A stretch of DNA of 64,000 nt from Segetibacter sp. 3557_3 (GTDB taxonomy: Bacteria > Bacteroidota > Bacteroidia > Chitinophagales > Chitinophagaceae). The first letter of the stretch is position 1; every line of letters starts with the position of its first letter. Both the position numbers and the translations under genes were made by a program. Under the pieces are notes generated by a model, which was not told the DNA's origin, searched no databases, and saw only the letters and a program-made list of their open reading frames with translations. Positions 7,577 through 17,615 of this stretch are shown here, in pieces. The stretch spans positions 434,001 through 498,000 of the forward strand of contig NZ_SMSK01000001.1 of assembly GCF_004354985.1 (NCBI RefSeq). The letters run 5' to 3'.

Positions 7577-9991
7577 TTACTCAGCCCTTAAACTTTTAAC
7601 CGGGTTGGCCCATGCTGCTTTTAGCGCCTGGAAGCTAACCGTGGCCATTGCAACAACAAGGGTGATGAGTGCAGCGGCACCAAATACCCACACCGGTATT
7701 GTTATCCGGTAGTTGAAGTCTTGCAACCAGGTATATAGTGCCCACCACGCCAATGGGAATGCAATGATTGCAGCGATAAATATCAACACGATAAAATCTT
7801 TCGACAAAAGGCCGAGGATGTTTGAAGTTTCTGCACCAAGCACCTTGCGCACACCAATTTCTTTTGTTCGCCTTACAACAACAAGTGTGGCAAGACCGAA
7901 CAATCCCATACAAGCGATAAAGATGGATATGAACGAGGCGTATTGAACGATATTGCCAAGTCTTTGTTCCTGCCGGTAAGCGTTATTAAGCGCATCGTCA
8001 AGAAACTGGTATTCGAATTCCTGGTCGCCAGCAACAGACTTCCAGATCGTTCTCAGACCTTCGAGTTGCTTCTGCACATCACCGGGCAGCAATCGTACTG
8101 AAATGCGGGGCCTGGGTGAGAACTGGTAGCGGACATCGGAAGAGGCCTGAAATATGCTGTCGCCCTTGAGCGCGAGCATTACCGGTTTAATGCCCGTATG
8201 CAACGACTCGATGTGAAAGTCCCTGACAACACCGATGATCCGCTGGGTATACTTGCCCGGAAGTGTTTGCCCGATCGGGTTCTCCCAGCCATATGCCTTT
8301 GCCATGGCTTCATTGATGATAATATGATTTGAGTCGGCAGTATTGCCTTTTTCAAAAGCGCGTCCCTGCACCAATTGCAGCTTCATGGTTTTTATGAAGT
8401 CTTCGTCTACCACATTAAATTGAAACTGCCTGAATACCCCACCATTATCCTTATACCCCAGCGACATCCAACCATATTCTGCAAAACTAAACAGCGACCT
8501 GCTAGCGGATGCGACCTGCGGATTTTGCGCGATCGTTGACTTAAACACCGTAGCCAACGCATTTCCCGCTGCTGAAGACTTATTAGTTGGAATAACAACA
8601 AGCTGCTCTTTGTTGTAACCAAGATCCTTGCTTCTTAGATAGTGCAATTGCTTACCGATGGTAATGGTGCATATGATCATTATGATGGATGCAACGAATT
8701 GGCCAACAACAAGCGCTTTCCTGAACAATCCCATATGCTGACCGGTCTTCAAACGCCCCTTTAACACCTGTATAGGCTTAAAACCGGATAATACAACAGC
8801 AGGGTATATGCCGGCAATAAGACCAATGACAACAACCAATGCAATACAAAAAAGCACAGTAAAGCCATCGAATTTGAGGGCAAGCTGGCGATCCGCAAGG
8901 GTATTGAATGGATTTAAAAAGAGTATAGCCAGGAGCACACCGATAAGCAGTGCGCACAATGTAAGCAACAGCGCCTCACCCCAAAACTGCCGGATAAGCT
9001 GTCCACGCTCGGCGCCCAACACCTTTCTTACCCCCACCTCAAGCGCCCTTTTGGCCGACCTTCCCACAGAAAGCGTCACGAAATTTATACATGCAATCAG
9101 TAACACAAGTAACCCTATGGTACCAAGAATGTAAGAATACTTCGGATTGCTGATCGGTTGGTTTCCTTCGGGCAAAGCATTGTTTAAGTGTATGTCGGTA
9201 ATCGGCTGCAGGGTTACTTTATACTGCCCGGGTTTGTAGGTTTTACTCACCAGGGGGTTCATGATTGATGCTATTTTGCCATTGGCGACAACCGGACTTG
9301 CCCCTTCTTTCAACAGCACATAGGTTTCCAAGGAAACATTAGACCAGGACTGGGTCCGGGTTTGCTCGCTCCAAAAGCGGGGTGCATTGGAAAAAGGTAT
9401 CAACATCGAAAAACGGATACTCGATTCCAAAGGATTATCTTTCGCGACTCCCGTAACAGTAAACAATACCTTGTCGCTACCCAATTGTAGTTCCACGTTT
9501 TTGTTCAGGGGTGGTGTTTTTCCGAACAACCTTTTTGCGGCACTGGCGGTAATGACTACGGAATTACTTGTTGGAAATGGATTATTGCGATCGCCTTCTA
9601 ACAAGCTAAAATCAAACATCGTGTAAAAGGTGCTATCCACCATATTCACTTCGTCGTTGAACGTATTGTTGTTGTATTTTACCAGGGCATTGTAGCTGAA
9701 TACGCGACAGGTTATTTGCACCTCGGGAAGGTTATTTTGCAAAACCGGCCCAAGTGGTACAGGAGTAACCACGTTTGTAAACACTTCACCCTCGTAATGT
9801 TCTTCGAGCCATGCACGGTATATTCTATCAGCTTTAACATGAAAACGATCGTAGCTGAGCTCACTTTTTACAAACAGCATGATGAGCATACAGCAGGCAA
9901 TACCAACCGCAAGTCCCGCGATATTGATAAGGGTATAACCTTTATGTTTAGCAAGGTAGCGAACGGCAACTTTGAAATAATTTCGGAGCAT
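7577..9991 (-). CDS. FtsX/MacB-type ABC transporter permease 1 of the array
   Basis: An 804-residue permease with two FtsX-type halves. Each half has an N-terminal helix, a large periplasmic MacB_PCD-like region and three more helices. The first half starts MLRNYFKVAVRYLAKHKGYT with a helix at about 22-42; the second is marked by EIGVRKVLGAETSNILGLLS near residue 720. The first-half equivalent is EVGVRKVLGAERGQLIRQFW. It ends in VKSLRAE. This family couples cytoplasmic ATP hydrolysis to mechanical work on periplasmic substrates (MacB, LolCDE) rather than classical transport. It is the last gene of the leftward array and is separated by 186 bases from permease 2, the widest gap between permeases. 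Substrate unknown. Confidence 0.92.
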   Translation of the reverse strand: MLRNYFKVAVRYLAKHKGYTLINIAGLAVGIACCMLIMLFVKSELSYDRFHVKADRIYRAWLEEHYEGEVFTNVVTPVPLGPVLQNNLPEVQITCRVFSYNALVKYNNNTFNDEVNMVDSTFYTMFDFSLLEGDRNNPFPTSNSVVITASAAKRLFGKTPPLNKNVELQLGSDKVLFTVTGVAKDNPLESSIRFSMLIPFSNAPRFWSEQTRTQSWSNVSLETYVLLKEGASPVVANGKIASIMNPLVSKTYKPGQYKVTLQPITDIHLNNALPEGNQPISNPKYSYILGTIGLLVLLIACINFVTLSVGRSAKRALEVGVRKVLGAERGQLIRQFWGEALLLTLCALLIGVLLAILFLNPFNTLADRQLALKFDGFTVLFCIALVVVIGLIAGIYPAVVLSGFKPIQVLKGRLKTGQHMGLFRKALVVGQFVASIIMIICTITIGKQLHYLRSKDLGYNKEQLVVIPTNKSSAAGNALATVFKSTIAQNPQVASASRSLFSFAEYGWMSLGYKDNGGVFRQFQFNVVDEDFIKTMKLQLVQGRAFEKGNTADSNHIIINEAMAKAYGWENPIGQTLPGKYTQRIIGVVRDFHIESLHTGIKPVMLALKGDSIFQASSDVRYQFSPRPRISVRLLPGDVQKQLEGLRTIWKSVAGDQEFEYQFLDDALNNAYRQEQRLGNIVQYASFISIFIACMGLFGLATLVVVRRTKEIGVRKVLGAETSNILGLLSKDFIVLIFIAAIIAFPLAWWALYTWLQDFNYRITIPVWVFGAAALITLVVAMATVSFQALKAAWANPVKSLRAE

Positions 9992-10177
9992 GTGTTTGTT
10001 TGTAATTTGAAGTGGGTATATTTTTCACCCTAAGCAGGTGACTCAACTGAACGGCTGCGATTACGCGTAACCGGAGCGCAATCAAACCCTGTTTTAAGAT
10101 TTGACGTTGAACGGATACATTTCGTGCGATAATCCCTTGTTTCTTCTTTCTTAGTGAAGCAGCGGGCTTTACCACTT

Positions 10178-12601
10178 CTATTCATTCCTCAAACTTGTGA
10201 CAGGGTTGGAAAGGGCAGCTTTAATGGTTTGAAAGCTTACTGTTATGAGCGCAATCAATAGGGCCGCAACGGCAGCGATTCCAAATACCCACCAGCTGAT
10301 TGTAACCCGGTATGGAAAATTTTCAAGCCACTTGTTCATTGCAAACCATGCAATCGGAAAGGCGATTACCGACGCGATGAATACCGGTTTTAAAAAGCTC
10401 CTCGACAATAAAGCAACGATGCCGCCGATACTTGCGCCAAGTACCTTCCGGATGCTGATTTCCTTATTCCTTTGCTCAGCACTAAATGCTGCCAACCCAA
10501 ACAGACCCATGCAACCCACCACTACGGCCATTATGGTAAAAATCCATAAAAGGCTGCCGAGCTTATCTTCCGACTTATACATTGCTGCAAAACTTTCGTC
10601 CATGAATTTGTAATCAAGGGGATAATCGGGTGAGAAACGGCTCCACACTTGTTTGATATAGGCAATTGTATTTGGGAGGTCGGCAGTCTTGACTTTTACA
10701 GCCATCTTAGCAAGTGCAGGCGGATAAATCTGTAGTACCGTGGTAGTTACTTTTTCGTGCAGGCTTTTGTAGTGGAAGTCTTTGATGACACCAATTACAC
10801 GTCCCTTTTTTAAGGGGTTCAGTGAGTCCTTCTCCCATTTGTCCCAGTGTATCGGCTGTCCTAAAGCTTTTTGAGGTGTGCCAAATCCAAGCTCTCTTAC
10901 AGCAGTTTCGCTAATGATGAATGCCTCATCAACGTCGGTAGCCATGTCTTTCGAAAAGTCGCGACCCGCCACCATCTTTATTCCAAGCGTACTGATATAA
11001 TCGTGATCGACTATAAACAGGTTAGCGCTATGGCGCTTATCACCCTCTTTACCAGGTATAATAACACCATCTCCGGCATATTGGTCTCCCGGTAATCCGT
11101 ATCCGGCAGTCGCGGCAACCACGTTTGCAGATCGCTTTAGTTCGTCTTTAAAGGCCTCCGGGTTTTTTGCAACCTCACCCCTGACCGGGAAGTATAAAAT
11201 TTCATCCTTGTTGAAACCCATATCGGTTTCGTGGAGAAATCTTACCTGGCGATAAACAATGGTGGTGGATATGATCAACAAGGCCGATAGCGAAAACTGG
11301 ATGATTACAAGCGCCTGCCTGAGCCATTGTACATGGCCTGGTGATGCGCTGCTAGACTTTATGCCCTTGAGCACCTTAATAGGTTGAAACCCGGATAGAA
11401 CGATCGCAGGATAAATACCCGCCAGTATGCCGATTAGCATGCCTGCAGCGATGAGTCCGGCTGCTAAAATGGGATCGGTAAAAGGATTAAAGGCGATTTG
11501 TTTTTCGGTAAAGGTGTTTAGTGCAGGTAGTATTATCATACTTGCAATTGTTGCCACCAAAACAGATACAAGTGAAAGCAATATGGTTTCCCCTGTGAAC
11601 TGTAGTAATAACTGCCTGCGATCGGCACCTATTACTTTCCGAACCCCGATTTCTTTTGCCCTTCTGAATGAACGTGCCGTTGCAAGGTTGATGAAATTGA
11701 AGCAGGCAATTATCAGGACAAACAGTGCGATACTACTCAGTCCATTCACATAGGTTTCATTTCCTCGTTTTGCATTATCGTACGAAAATTCTGAGGATTG
11801 GAGATGAATATTCTTCAGGGGTTGAAAATAGGCCTGGTAAGTAAACCCACCGGGAGAAGTTTTAGGGTGGGCAAGACGTTTAACTTCTGCCTGGAACTTC
11901 GACTGCAGTTGCCCTACGTTCGTTCCTGGCTTAACTTTGACATATGTAAAAAATTGTTGCCAGCCCCAACTCTCCATGCGACTCTCCGGAAGGCCGGCAG
12001 ACTTCAATGAAAGCAATAAGTTGAAATCAAGGTGAAAATGCTCAGGCACCCCGGCCAACACTCCCTTGACAACGAAGTTCTCCTGTTCAACCTTAATTGT
12101 TTTACCCAACGCGCTTTGATTGCCAAAATACTTGCTGGCAAGGTCGCTTGTGATTACCACGGAGGATGGCTCTGCCAGCGCGGTTTTTGGATCCCCTTGT
12201 AAAAACTTAAGCGGGAATATGCTGAAGAACGATGCTTCTGTGAACATATACTTTTCCTCATAAGCCTTCACGTTTTCATGTTCGAGCAATAACTTGCCGC
12301 CAGCCATCAGTATCCGCAAAGTATTGTCAACTTCAGGAAATTGCTGCTTGAGGTGAGTGGCAAACATCGGTGCAACACTTGCCGTGCTCGTGTTACCTTC
12401 CGTGCTTTTGCGTTCGGTGTAAAGCCGGTATACATTTTCACCACCCTGGATGAACTTATCGTATTTCCATTCATCCCAAACAAACAAGCCAATCAACATA
12501 CAACCTGTGATTCCAATTGAAAGACTGAGGATGTTTATTGCAGTAAAACCTTTGTACCGAAGCAGGTTCCTGAGTGCCGTTTTAAAATAGTTCTTTAGCA
12601 T
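10178..12601 (-). CDS. FtsX/MacB-type ABC transporter permease 2 of the array
   Basis: An 807-residue paralogue of its neighbours. The N-terminus MLKNYFKTALRNLLRYKGFT leads into helix 1. The first FtsX core carries EIGVRKVIGADRRQLLLQF and the second EISIRKVLGASIGGIVALLS. It ends VTSLRNE, where the other four end VKSLR. The periplasmic regions diverge from the other copies more than the membrane cores do, suggesting different partners. Permease 3 ends 61 bases upstream, so the two are probably on one transcript. No ATP-binding motif is present; it must use a separate ATPase. Confidence 0.92.
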   Translation of the reverse strand: MLKNYFKTALRNLLRYKGFTAINILSLSIGITGCMLIGLFVWDEWKYDKFIQGGENVYRLYTERKSTEGNTSTASVAPMFATHLKQQFPEVDNTLRILMAGGKLLLEHENVKAYEEKYMFTEASFFSIFPLKFLQGDPKTALAEPSSVVITSDLASKYFGNQSALGKTIKVEQENFVVKGVLAGVPEHFHLDFNLLLSLKSAGLPESRMESWGWQQFFTYVKVKPGTNVGQLQSKFQAEVKRLAHPKTSPGGFTYQAYFQPLKNIHLQSSEFSYDNAKRGNETYVNGLSSIALFVLIIACFNFINLATARSFRRAKEIGVRKVIGADRRQLLLQFTGETILLSLVSVLVATIASMIILPALNTFTEKQIAFNPFTDPILAAGLIAAGMLIGILAGIYPAIVLSGFQPIKVLKGIKSSSASPGHVQWLRQALVIIQFSLSALLIISTTIVYRQVRFLHETDMGFNKDEILYFPVRGEVAKNPEAFKDELKRSANVVAATAGYGLPGDQYAGDGVIIPGKEGDKRHSANLFIVDHDYISTLGIKMVAGRDFSKDMATDVDEAFIISETAVRELGFGTPQKALGQPIHWDKWEKDSLNPLKKGRVIGVIKDFHYKSLHEKVTTTVLQIYPPALAKMAVKVKTADLPNTIAYIKQVWSRFSPDYPLDYKFMDESFAAMYKSEDKLGSLLWIFTIMAVVVGCMGLFGLAAFSAEQRNKEISIRKVLGASIGGIVALLSRSFLKPVFIASVIAFPIAWFAMNKWLENFPYRVTISWWVFGIAAVAALLIALITVSFQTIKAALSNPVTSLRNE

Positions 12602-12662
12602 AAGAGGGTGTTAATTCAAGGTTGAAAATGATCCGCCGACGTGTATAAACAAAAACAATGAC

Positions 12663-15056
12663 CTATTCAGTTCGTAAACTTTTAACCGGGTTTGAAACAG
12701 CTGCTTTTATGGCCTGGAAGCTTACCGTGATAAGTGCGATGGCTATAATTAAAAATGCCGCAGCAACAAAAATCCACACACCGACGGACACCCGGAAAGT
12801 GAAGTCCTGTAACCACTTATTCATAACCAGCCACGCCAGTGGAAACGCGATGAGCGATGCCGCAATAACCAGTTGTAAAAAATCTTTTGATAAGAGGGCT
12901 ACCACGTTCGCCACTGATGCGCCGAGCACCTTCCTGATGCCAATTTCTTTATTGCGTTGCTGGATTACGTATGCCGATAATCCAAACAAGCCAAGCATAG
13001 CCAGCAGCACAGCAATGGCAGCAAACGTATTCAGTACCTTTCCTAACCGGTGTTCCGAATTGTACAGCTTGTTGTAATTATCGTCCAGAAAGTGGAACTC
13101 AAACGGCCGATGTGGTACAAGATTTTTCCAGGAGCTTTCCAGGTATTCAATCGTTTGTTGCATATTCTCGCCTGAAAGTTTTACCAGTAAATAGTTCCCC
13201 CAATTTTCGTTGAACAATACAAGGGGCTTTATCGGGTTGTGAAATGATGAGAAGTGAAAATCTTTGATTACACCTTTTACTGTTCCGGGGCGGTGCGTAC
13301 CAAGGAACATCTTTTTACCGATAGCCTGTGCCGGTGTCCAACCCAACTCACGTGCAGCAGTTTCATTCAGGATGTAGTGATATTGTTTCTTCTCCTGGTC
13401 CTCGTACTCCACATCCTTCATATCCTGTTCACTAAAGTCTTCACCAGCAATAAAGTGAACACCGGTTGTTTTTGCAAAATCTTCGTCTACAACATTGGCA
13501 TTAACGATAATGGATTGATTTTCCGCCATATCGGCCCGTCGCATACTATAACCTGCAACGATGTTGATGGGCTCATTGTTTACTCTTGCAACGCTCCTGA
13601 TCCCCGGATTATTTGTAAAAACCGTTTTCACGGTTGCAATGTTTGCCTTCATTTTCTGATCCATTGGGAGTACAACTATGTGATCACGATCGAAGCCCAG
13701 GTTTTTGGATCGTATATACTCCAGTTGTTTTTGAATCACAAAACAGGCTACAATCAGGAACACCGAAATGATAAACTGGAAAACGATCAGCGATTTACGC
13801 AACACCAGGCCTGTTCCTGAGTTTTTGAAGGCGCCTTTCAACACGCGTATCGGTTGAAATCCGGATAAAATAACTGCCGGGTAGCTGCCGGCCAATAACG
13901 TAATACATAATATGACTACCAGCTCAAACAGGAGCATAGCAGGGGAGAACAGGCTGCCTATGGCCAGATTGCGATCAGCCAGGTTATTGAATGGTTGGAG
14001 TAATAAGCAGGCCAGCACGGTGCTGATAAGCAGTGCAGCAACAGAGATTACCAACGACTCTCCAATGAATTGCCAAAATATCTGGTTTTTAAATGCACCG
14101 GCTACTTTCCTGATCCCCACTTCTTTAGCCCGTTCTATCGAACGTGCGGTGCTTAGGTTGATGTAGGTAAAACACGCGATCGCTAAAATCAACAAAGCTA
14201 CTGCTGCGATAATATAGATATAGGTAATGCTGTTGTTTGGTTCGAAACCATCGTAAGGGGAGTACAGGTGAACGTCTTTGAATGGCTCCAGTTCATAAGT
14301 TACGTAGTCTTTTCCACTAACTTCAGCAGCCATTTCGTGCTGCATAAAAGGCCGGATCTTTGGTTGTAAAGTATGAATGGCGCTTGCGGATCTCAACAGG
14401 AGGTAAGTCGTAAAGTTTGCATCCCAATAGGTATTCTCCTGTGTAACACCAAGCGAGGAAAATGAACCAATAAAGTCAAACTTTATCTGGGAGTTAGATG
14501 AACAATCTTCCATTACTCCGGTTACCGTATAAGGCACTGAGCCGCTCCCGACGGTTACAATTTTTCCAACGGGGTTCTCATCACCAAAATACTTTGCCGC
14601 AGCTGACTTTGTAAAAACGACAACATTGGGACCTGAAAGGGCCTGAGCACGATTGCCAAGTATTAGCTTAAAGGAAAAGATATCGAGGAAAGTGGAGTCA
14701 GCATAAACAAACGACTTTTCATTAAATAACTTCTCCTCATACCTCATCACCCGGCTGGTGCCGCTCATTCGAACAGCTTTCTCTACTTCCGGAAAATTAC
14801 GGCTGAATGAGGGCGCAACTTTAGTACTGGTAAAGTTTCCTTTTTGAATGGCGCCACCAAAGCTATACTCCATGATAACCCTTACAATGCGATCTCCTTT
14901 TTCCTGGAAATGGTCATAGCTTAGTTCGTGGCGAATGTAGATCGCCATCAATAAACAGCAGGTTAACCCGATACTCAGGCCGATGATGTTGATCAGCGAA
15001 AAAGTTTTCTTCTTCCACAAGTTTCTAAATGCGATCTTGATATAGTGCCTGATCAT
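12663..15056 (-). CDS. FtsX/MacB-type ABC transporter permease 3 of the array
   Basis: A 797-residue permease with the same two-half layout. It begins MIRHYIKIAFRNLWKKKTFS, has EVGIRKVAGAFKNQIFWQF in the first half and EIGIRKVLGASVANVVALLS in the second, and ends VKSLRTE. The first half has alanine (KVAGA) where the other copies have KVLGA, KVIGA or KVVGA. It lies 77 bases downstream of permease 4 and 61 bases upstream of permease 2. Predicted inner-membrane location with eight helices; substrate unknown. Confidence 0.92.
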   Translation of the reverse strand: MIRHYIKIAFRNLWKKKTFSLINIIGLSIGLTCCLLMAIYIRHELSYDHFQEKGDRIVRVIMEYSFGGAIQKGNFTSTKVAPSFSRNFPEVEKAVRMSGTSRVMRYEEKLFNEKSFVYADSTFLDIFSFKLILGNRAQALSGPNVVVFTKSAAAKYFGDENPVGKIVTVGSGSVPYTVTGVMEDCSSNSQIKFDFIGSFSSLGVTQENTYWDANFTTYLLLRSASAIHTLQPKIRPFMQHEMAAEVSGKDYVTYELEPFKDVHLYSPYDGFEPNNSITYIYIIAAVALLILAIACFTYINLSTARSIERAKEVGIRKVAGAFKNQIFWQFIGESLVISVAALLISTVLACLLLQPFNNLADRNLAIGSLFSPAMLLFELVVILCITLLAGSYPAVILSGFQPIRVLKGAFKNSGTGLVLRKSLIVFQFIISVFLIVACFVIQKQLEYIRSKNLGFDRDHIVVLPMDQKMKANIATVKTVFTNNPGIRSVARVNNEPINIVAGYSMRRADMAENQSIIVNANVVDEDFAKTTGVHFIAGEDFSEQDMKDVEYEDQEKKQYHYILNETAARELGWTPAQAIGKKMFLGTHRPGTVKGVIKDFHFSSFHNPIKPLVLFNENWGNYLLVKLSGENMQQTIEYLESSWKNLVPHRPFEFHFLDDNYNKLYNSEHRLGKVLNTFAAIAVLLAMLGLFGLSAYVIQQRNKEIGIRKVLGASVANVVALLSKDFLQLVIAASLIAFPLAWLVMNKWLQDFTFRVSVGVWIFVAAAFLIIAIALITVSFQAIKAAVSNPVKSLRTE

Positions 15057-15133
15057 ACAATACCTATTTTTTCAGATTTTGAACTTCTTCGCTCCGGCAA
15101 CTTATTTGACTGCTGATGTTATGCTGCACTTCC

Positions 15134-17557
15134 TTACTCATTTCTCAAACTCTTAACCGGGTTCGCAACAGCAGCTCGCACGGCCTGGTAGCTGATGGTA
15201 ACAAAGGCGATTACGGCAGCGGTCACCCCGGCGAGTACGTAAACCCACCACGGGATATCTATCCGGTAAGCGAAGTCCTGCAGCCATTGGTGCATACCAT
15301 AATAGGCAAGCGGAAAGGCGAGCAAACCGGCAATCAACACGAGTTTTAAAAAGTCGCGTGAGAGCAAACCCACGATGGTTGAAACGTTGGCCCCAAGAAC
15401 CTTCCTGATACCGATCTCTTTAACCCGCTGGCTTATGGCAAATGCCGATAAGCCAAACAGGCCAAGACAGCCAATGAAAATGGCAATAAATGCGAAGATG
15501 GTGAAGATGGTAGCCTGCCTGCGTTCCGCCTCGTATAACCTGTCGTAACTTTCGTCCAGGAAGGTGTATTCAAATGGTGTTTCCGGCAAGAATTTTCTCC
15601 ATACATCTTCGATATGGGCTATCGTGCCTTTTACATCCTGCCCGTTTAATTTTATGGATAGCTGTCCATAACCCCTTTCATTCCGGGGCATCTGGAACAC
15701 CATAGGAAGTATGTGCTGGTGTAACGACTCAAAATGAAAATCCTGGAAAACGCCCACGAGCTCGCCTTTTCTTGATCCATATTGAAACTGCTTGCCGATC
15801 GCGTCTTCGTTCTTCTTTAGTCCAAGTACTTTTACCGCGGCTTCATTGATAAGGTAAGCGGTGGTATCCATGCCATACGCAGACGAAAAGTTGCGTCCTG
15901 CTACCATCTTGATGCCATAAGTCGGAATAAAGTCTTCATCTGTTCTAATTACTTTGATGTCGGCTTTGGTCGGAGCGAGGCTATCTCCAAGATTGATCTG
16001 GGAGCCACTTGCATCCAGGAGTCTGCCGGTTGGAATACGCGATGAGCGGCCTACACTTTTTACCGACGGGTTTGACAACATTTCTGTTTTGAATGAAACG
16101 TACCGCTCGGCCAATGCATTCTGATAATTCATGTTGATCACCTGCTCCCTGTTAAAGCCCAGTGATTTGCGCTGCATATAATCAAGTTGCCTGAACACAA
16201 CTACGGTACTTACAATTAAAACGATAGAAACCGCAAATTGAAGCACTACCAGCACCTTTCGGAAAGAGATGCTGCCACTGCCAATTTGCAGTACCCCCTT
16301 TAACACCCTGATGGGTTGAAACGAAGATAAAAACAGGGCAGGGTAGAGGCCCGATACTACGCCCACAACTGCGGGCACCAGCAACATCAGCACGATTGCC
16401 TTGCCACTCAACAGCACTTTCAACGATAGCTCCTGTGCAAGTAATTTATTGAGGGCCGGCATGGCTACAATTGTAACAATGATGGCCAGAATCATCGCAG
16501 CGTACGATATAACGATTGACTCACTTATAAACTGCGCAATTAACTCATGTTTACGCGCACCTACCACTTTGCGCACACCAATTTCTTTTGCTCTAAGTGC
16601 TGAGCGTGCGGTAGAAAGGTTCATATAATTGATCGAGGCGATCATCAGGATAAACATAGCAATGGCTGAAAAGATGTATACCCGGTTGATATCGCTGTTC
16701 TGTTCAACTTCGAGGTCGGTTTTGGAGTACAGGTGTATATCGGTAAGTGGTTTCAGGTTAAGTTTTGACCAGGTAGAAGGCAGCTTTGGTCCCTCATCTT
16801 TAATATGCCTGTTTAAAAATGCGGGGAACTGTGCTTCCAGTTTTTTCGGATCATAACCGGGCGGCAATAACAGGTAGGTAAAAAAGGAATTATTGCCCCA
16901 ATTGGTTGCTAATTGCCGTGCACCATAAACTGCCGTATCGTTCAGGGTGTTAAACGAGATTAGTATCTCGGGGTGTACATGTGAGTTGTAAGGAAACTTC
17001 TTGAAGACCCCGGTCACTTTTGTAGTTAACGTTCCATCCAGCTTGATCACCTTTTCCATAGGATCATCTTTTCCAAAATACTTTTCAGCAATTTCTTCAC
17101 TAACCATAACGGAAAAAGGATTTACAAGAGCCTGCTTCGGATTACCCTTTTTTACAGCTACGTCAAAAACTTCAAACAGGTGTTCGTCAGCAAAAAACAC
17201 GTTTGTTTCATTAAAAATTTTTTCTTCGTACTTGAATGAAGTGGTACCATTTGGAAGGAGGCGGGTAATCTTCTTTATTTCTTTAAAATCATTTAGGAGT
17301 AGTGGGGCAACAGGCGGGGCCACCGAACCAAGTTCTAAGGATTGCACACCAGTTTCGGCGTTAAGAAAGGTGCGCTCGAGCCGGTAAATATTATCGGCGT
17401 TCTTATTGTACTTATCGTAGCTAACCTCGTGTATGATATAGGTGGCAATAAGCAGGCAGCAGGCCAGGCCAACGGTTAATCCAAACAAGTTGATAAAAGA
17501 AATCAGCTTGTACTTAAGCAGGTTTCTAAAAGCAATTTTTAAGTAGTTGCGGATCAT
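15134..17557 (-). CDS. FtsX/MacB-type ABC transporter permease 4 of the array
   Basis: An 807-residue permease. It begins MIRNYLKIAFRNLLKYKLIS, carries EIGVRKVVGARKHELIAQF in the first half and EIGIRKVLGANVSTIVGLLS in the second, and ends VKSLRNE. Permease 5 ends 58 bases upstream, and that gap contains a stable hairpin (17589-17611), which could tune expression between the two. Membrane topology is as for the other array members. The start is the first ATG and matches the conserved N-terminus of the paralogues. Confidence 0.92.
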   Translation of the reverse strand: MIRNYLKIAFRNLLKYKLISFINLFGLTVGLACCLLIATYIIHEVSYDKYNKNADNIYRLERTFLNAETGVQSLELGSVAPPVAPLLLNDFKEIKKITRLLPNGTTSFKYEEKIFNETNVFFADEHLFEVFDVAVKKGNPKQALVNPFSVMVSEEIAEKYFGKDDPMEKVIKLDGTLTTKVTGVFKKFPYNSHVHPEILISFNTLNDTAVYGARQLATNWGNNSFFTYLLLPPGYDPKKLEAQFPAFLNRHIKDEGPKLPSTWSKLNLKPLTDIHLYSKTDLEVEQNSDINRVYIFSAIAMFILMIASINYMNLSTARSALRAKEIGVRKVVGARKHELIAQFISESIVISYAAMILAIIVTIVAMPALNKLLAQELSLKVLLSGKAIVLMLLVPAVVGVVSGLYPALFLSSFQPIRVLKGVLQIGSGSISFRKVLVVLQFAVSIVLIVSTVVVFRQLDYMQRKSLGFNREQVINMNYQNALAERYVSFKTEMLSNPSVKSVGRSSRIPTGRLLDASGSQINLGDSLAPTKADIKVIRTDEDFIPTYGIKMVAGRNFSSAYGMDTTAYLINEAAVKVLGLKKNEDAIGKQFQYGSRKGELVGVFQDFHFESLHQHILPMVFQMPRNERGYGQLSIKLNGQDVKGTIAHIEDVWRKFLPETPFEYTFLDESYDRLYEAERRQATIFTIFAFIAIFIGCLGLFGLSAFAISQRVKEIGIRKVLGANVSTIVGLLSRDFLKLVLIAGLLAFPLAYYGMHQWLQDFAYRIDIPWWVYVLAGVTAAVIAFVTISYQAVRAAVANPVKSLRNE

Positions 17558-17588
17558 GGCGCTGGCAGTTAAGGGTGGGTTAAGGGGC

Positions 17589-17611
17589 GTCGCTGGTGCT
17601 GTACCAGCAAC
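17589..17611 (-). promoter_or_regulatory. Intercistronic hairpin between permeases 5 and 4
   Basis: GTCGCTGGT and ACCAGCAAC form a nine-base stem (one G-U pair in the minus-strand RNA) around a five-base loop, beginning five bases after the stop codon of permease 5. No T-run follows on the minus strand, so it resembles an attenuator or RNA-stability element more than a full terminator. Confidence 0.45.
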
Positions 17612-17615
17612 AATT

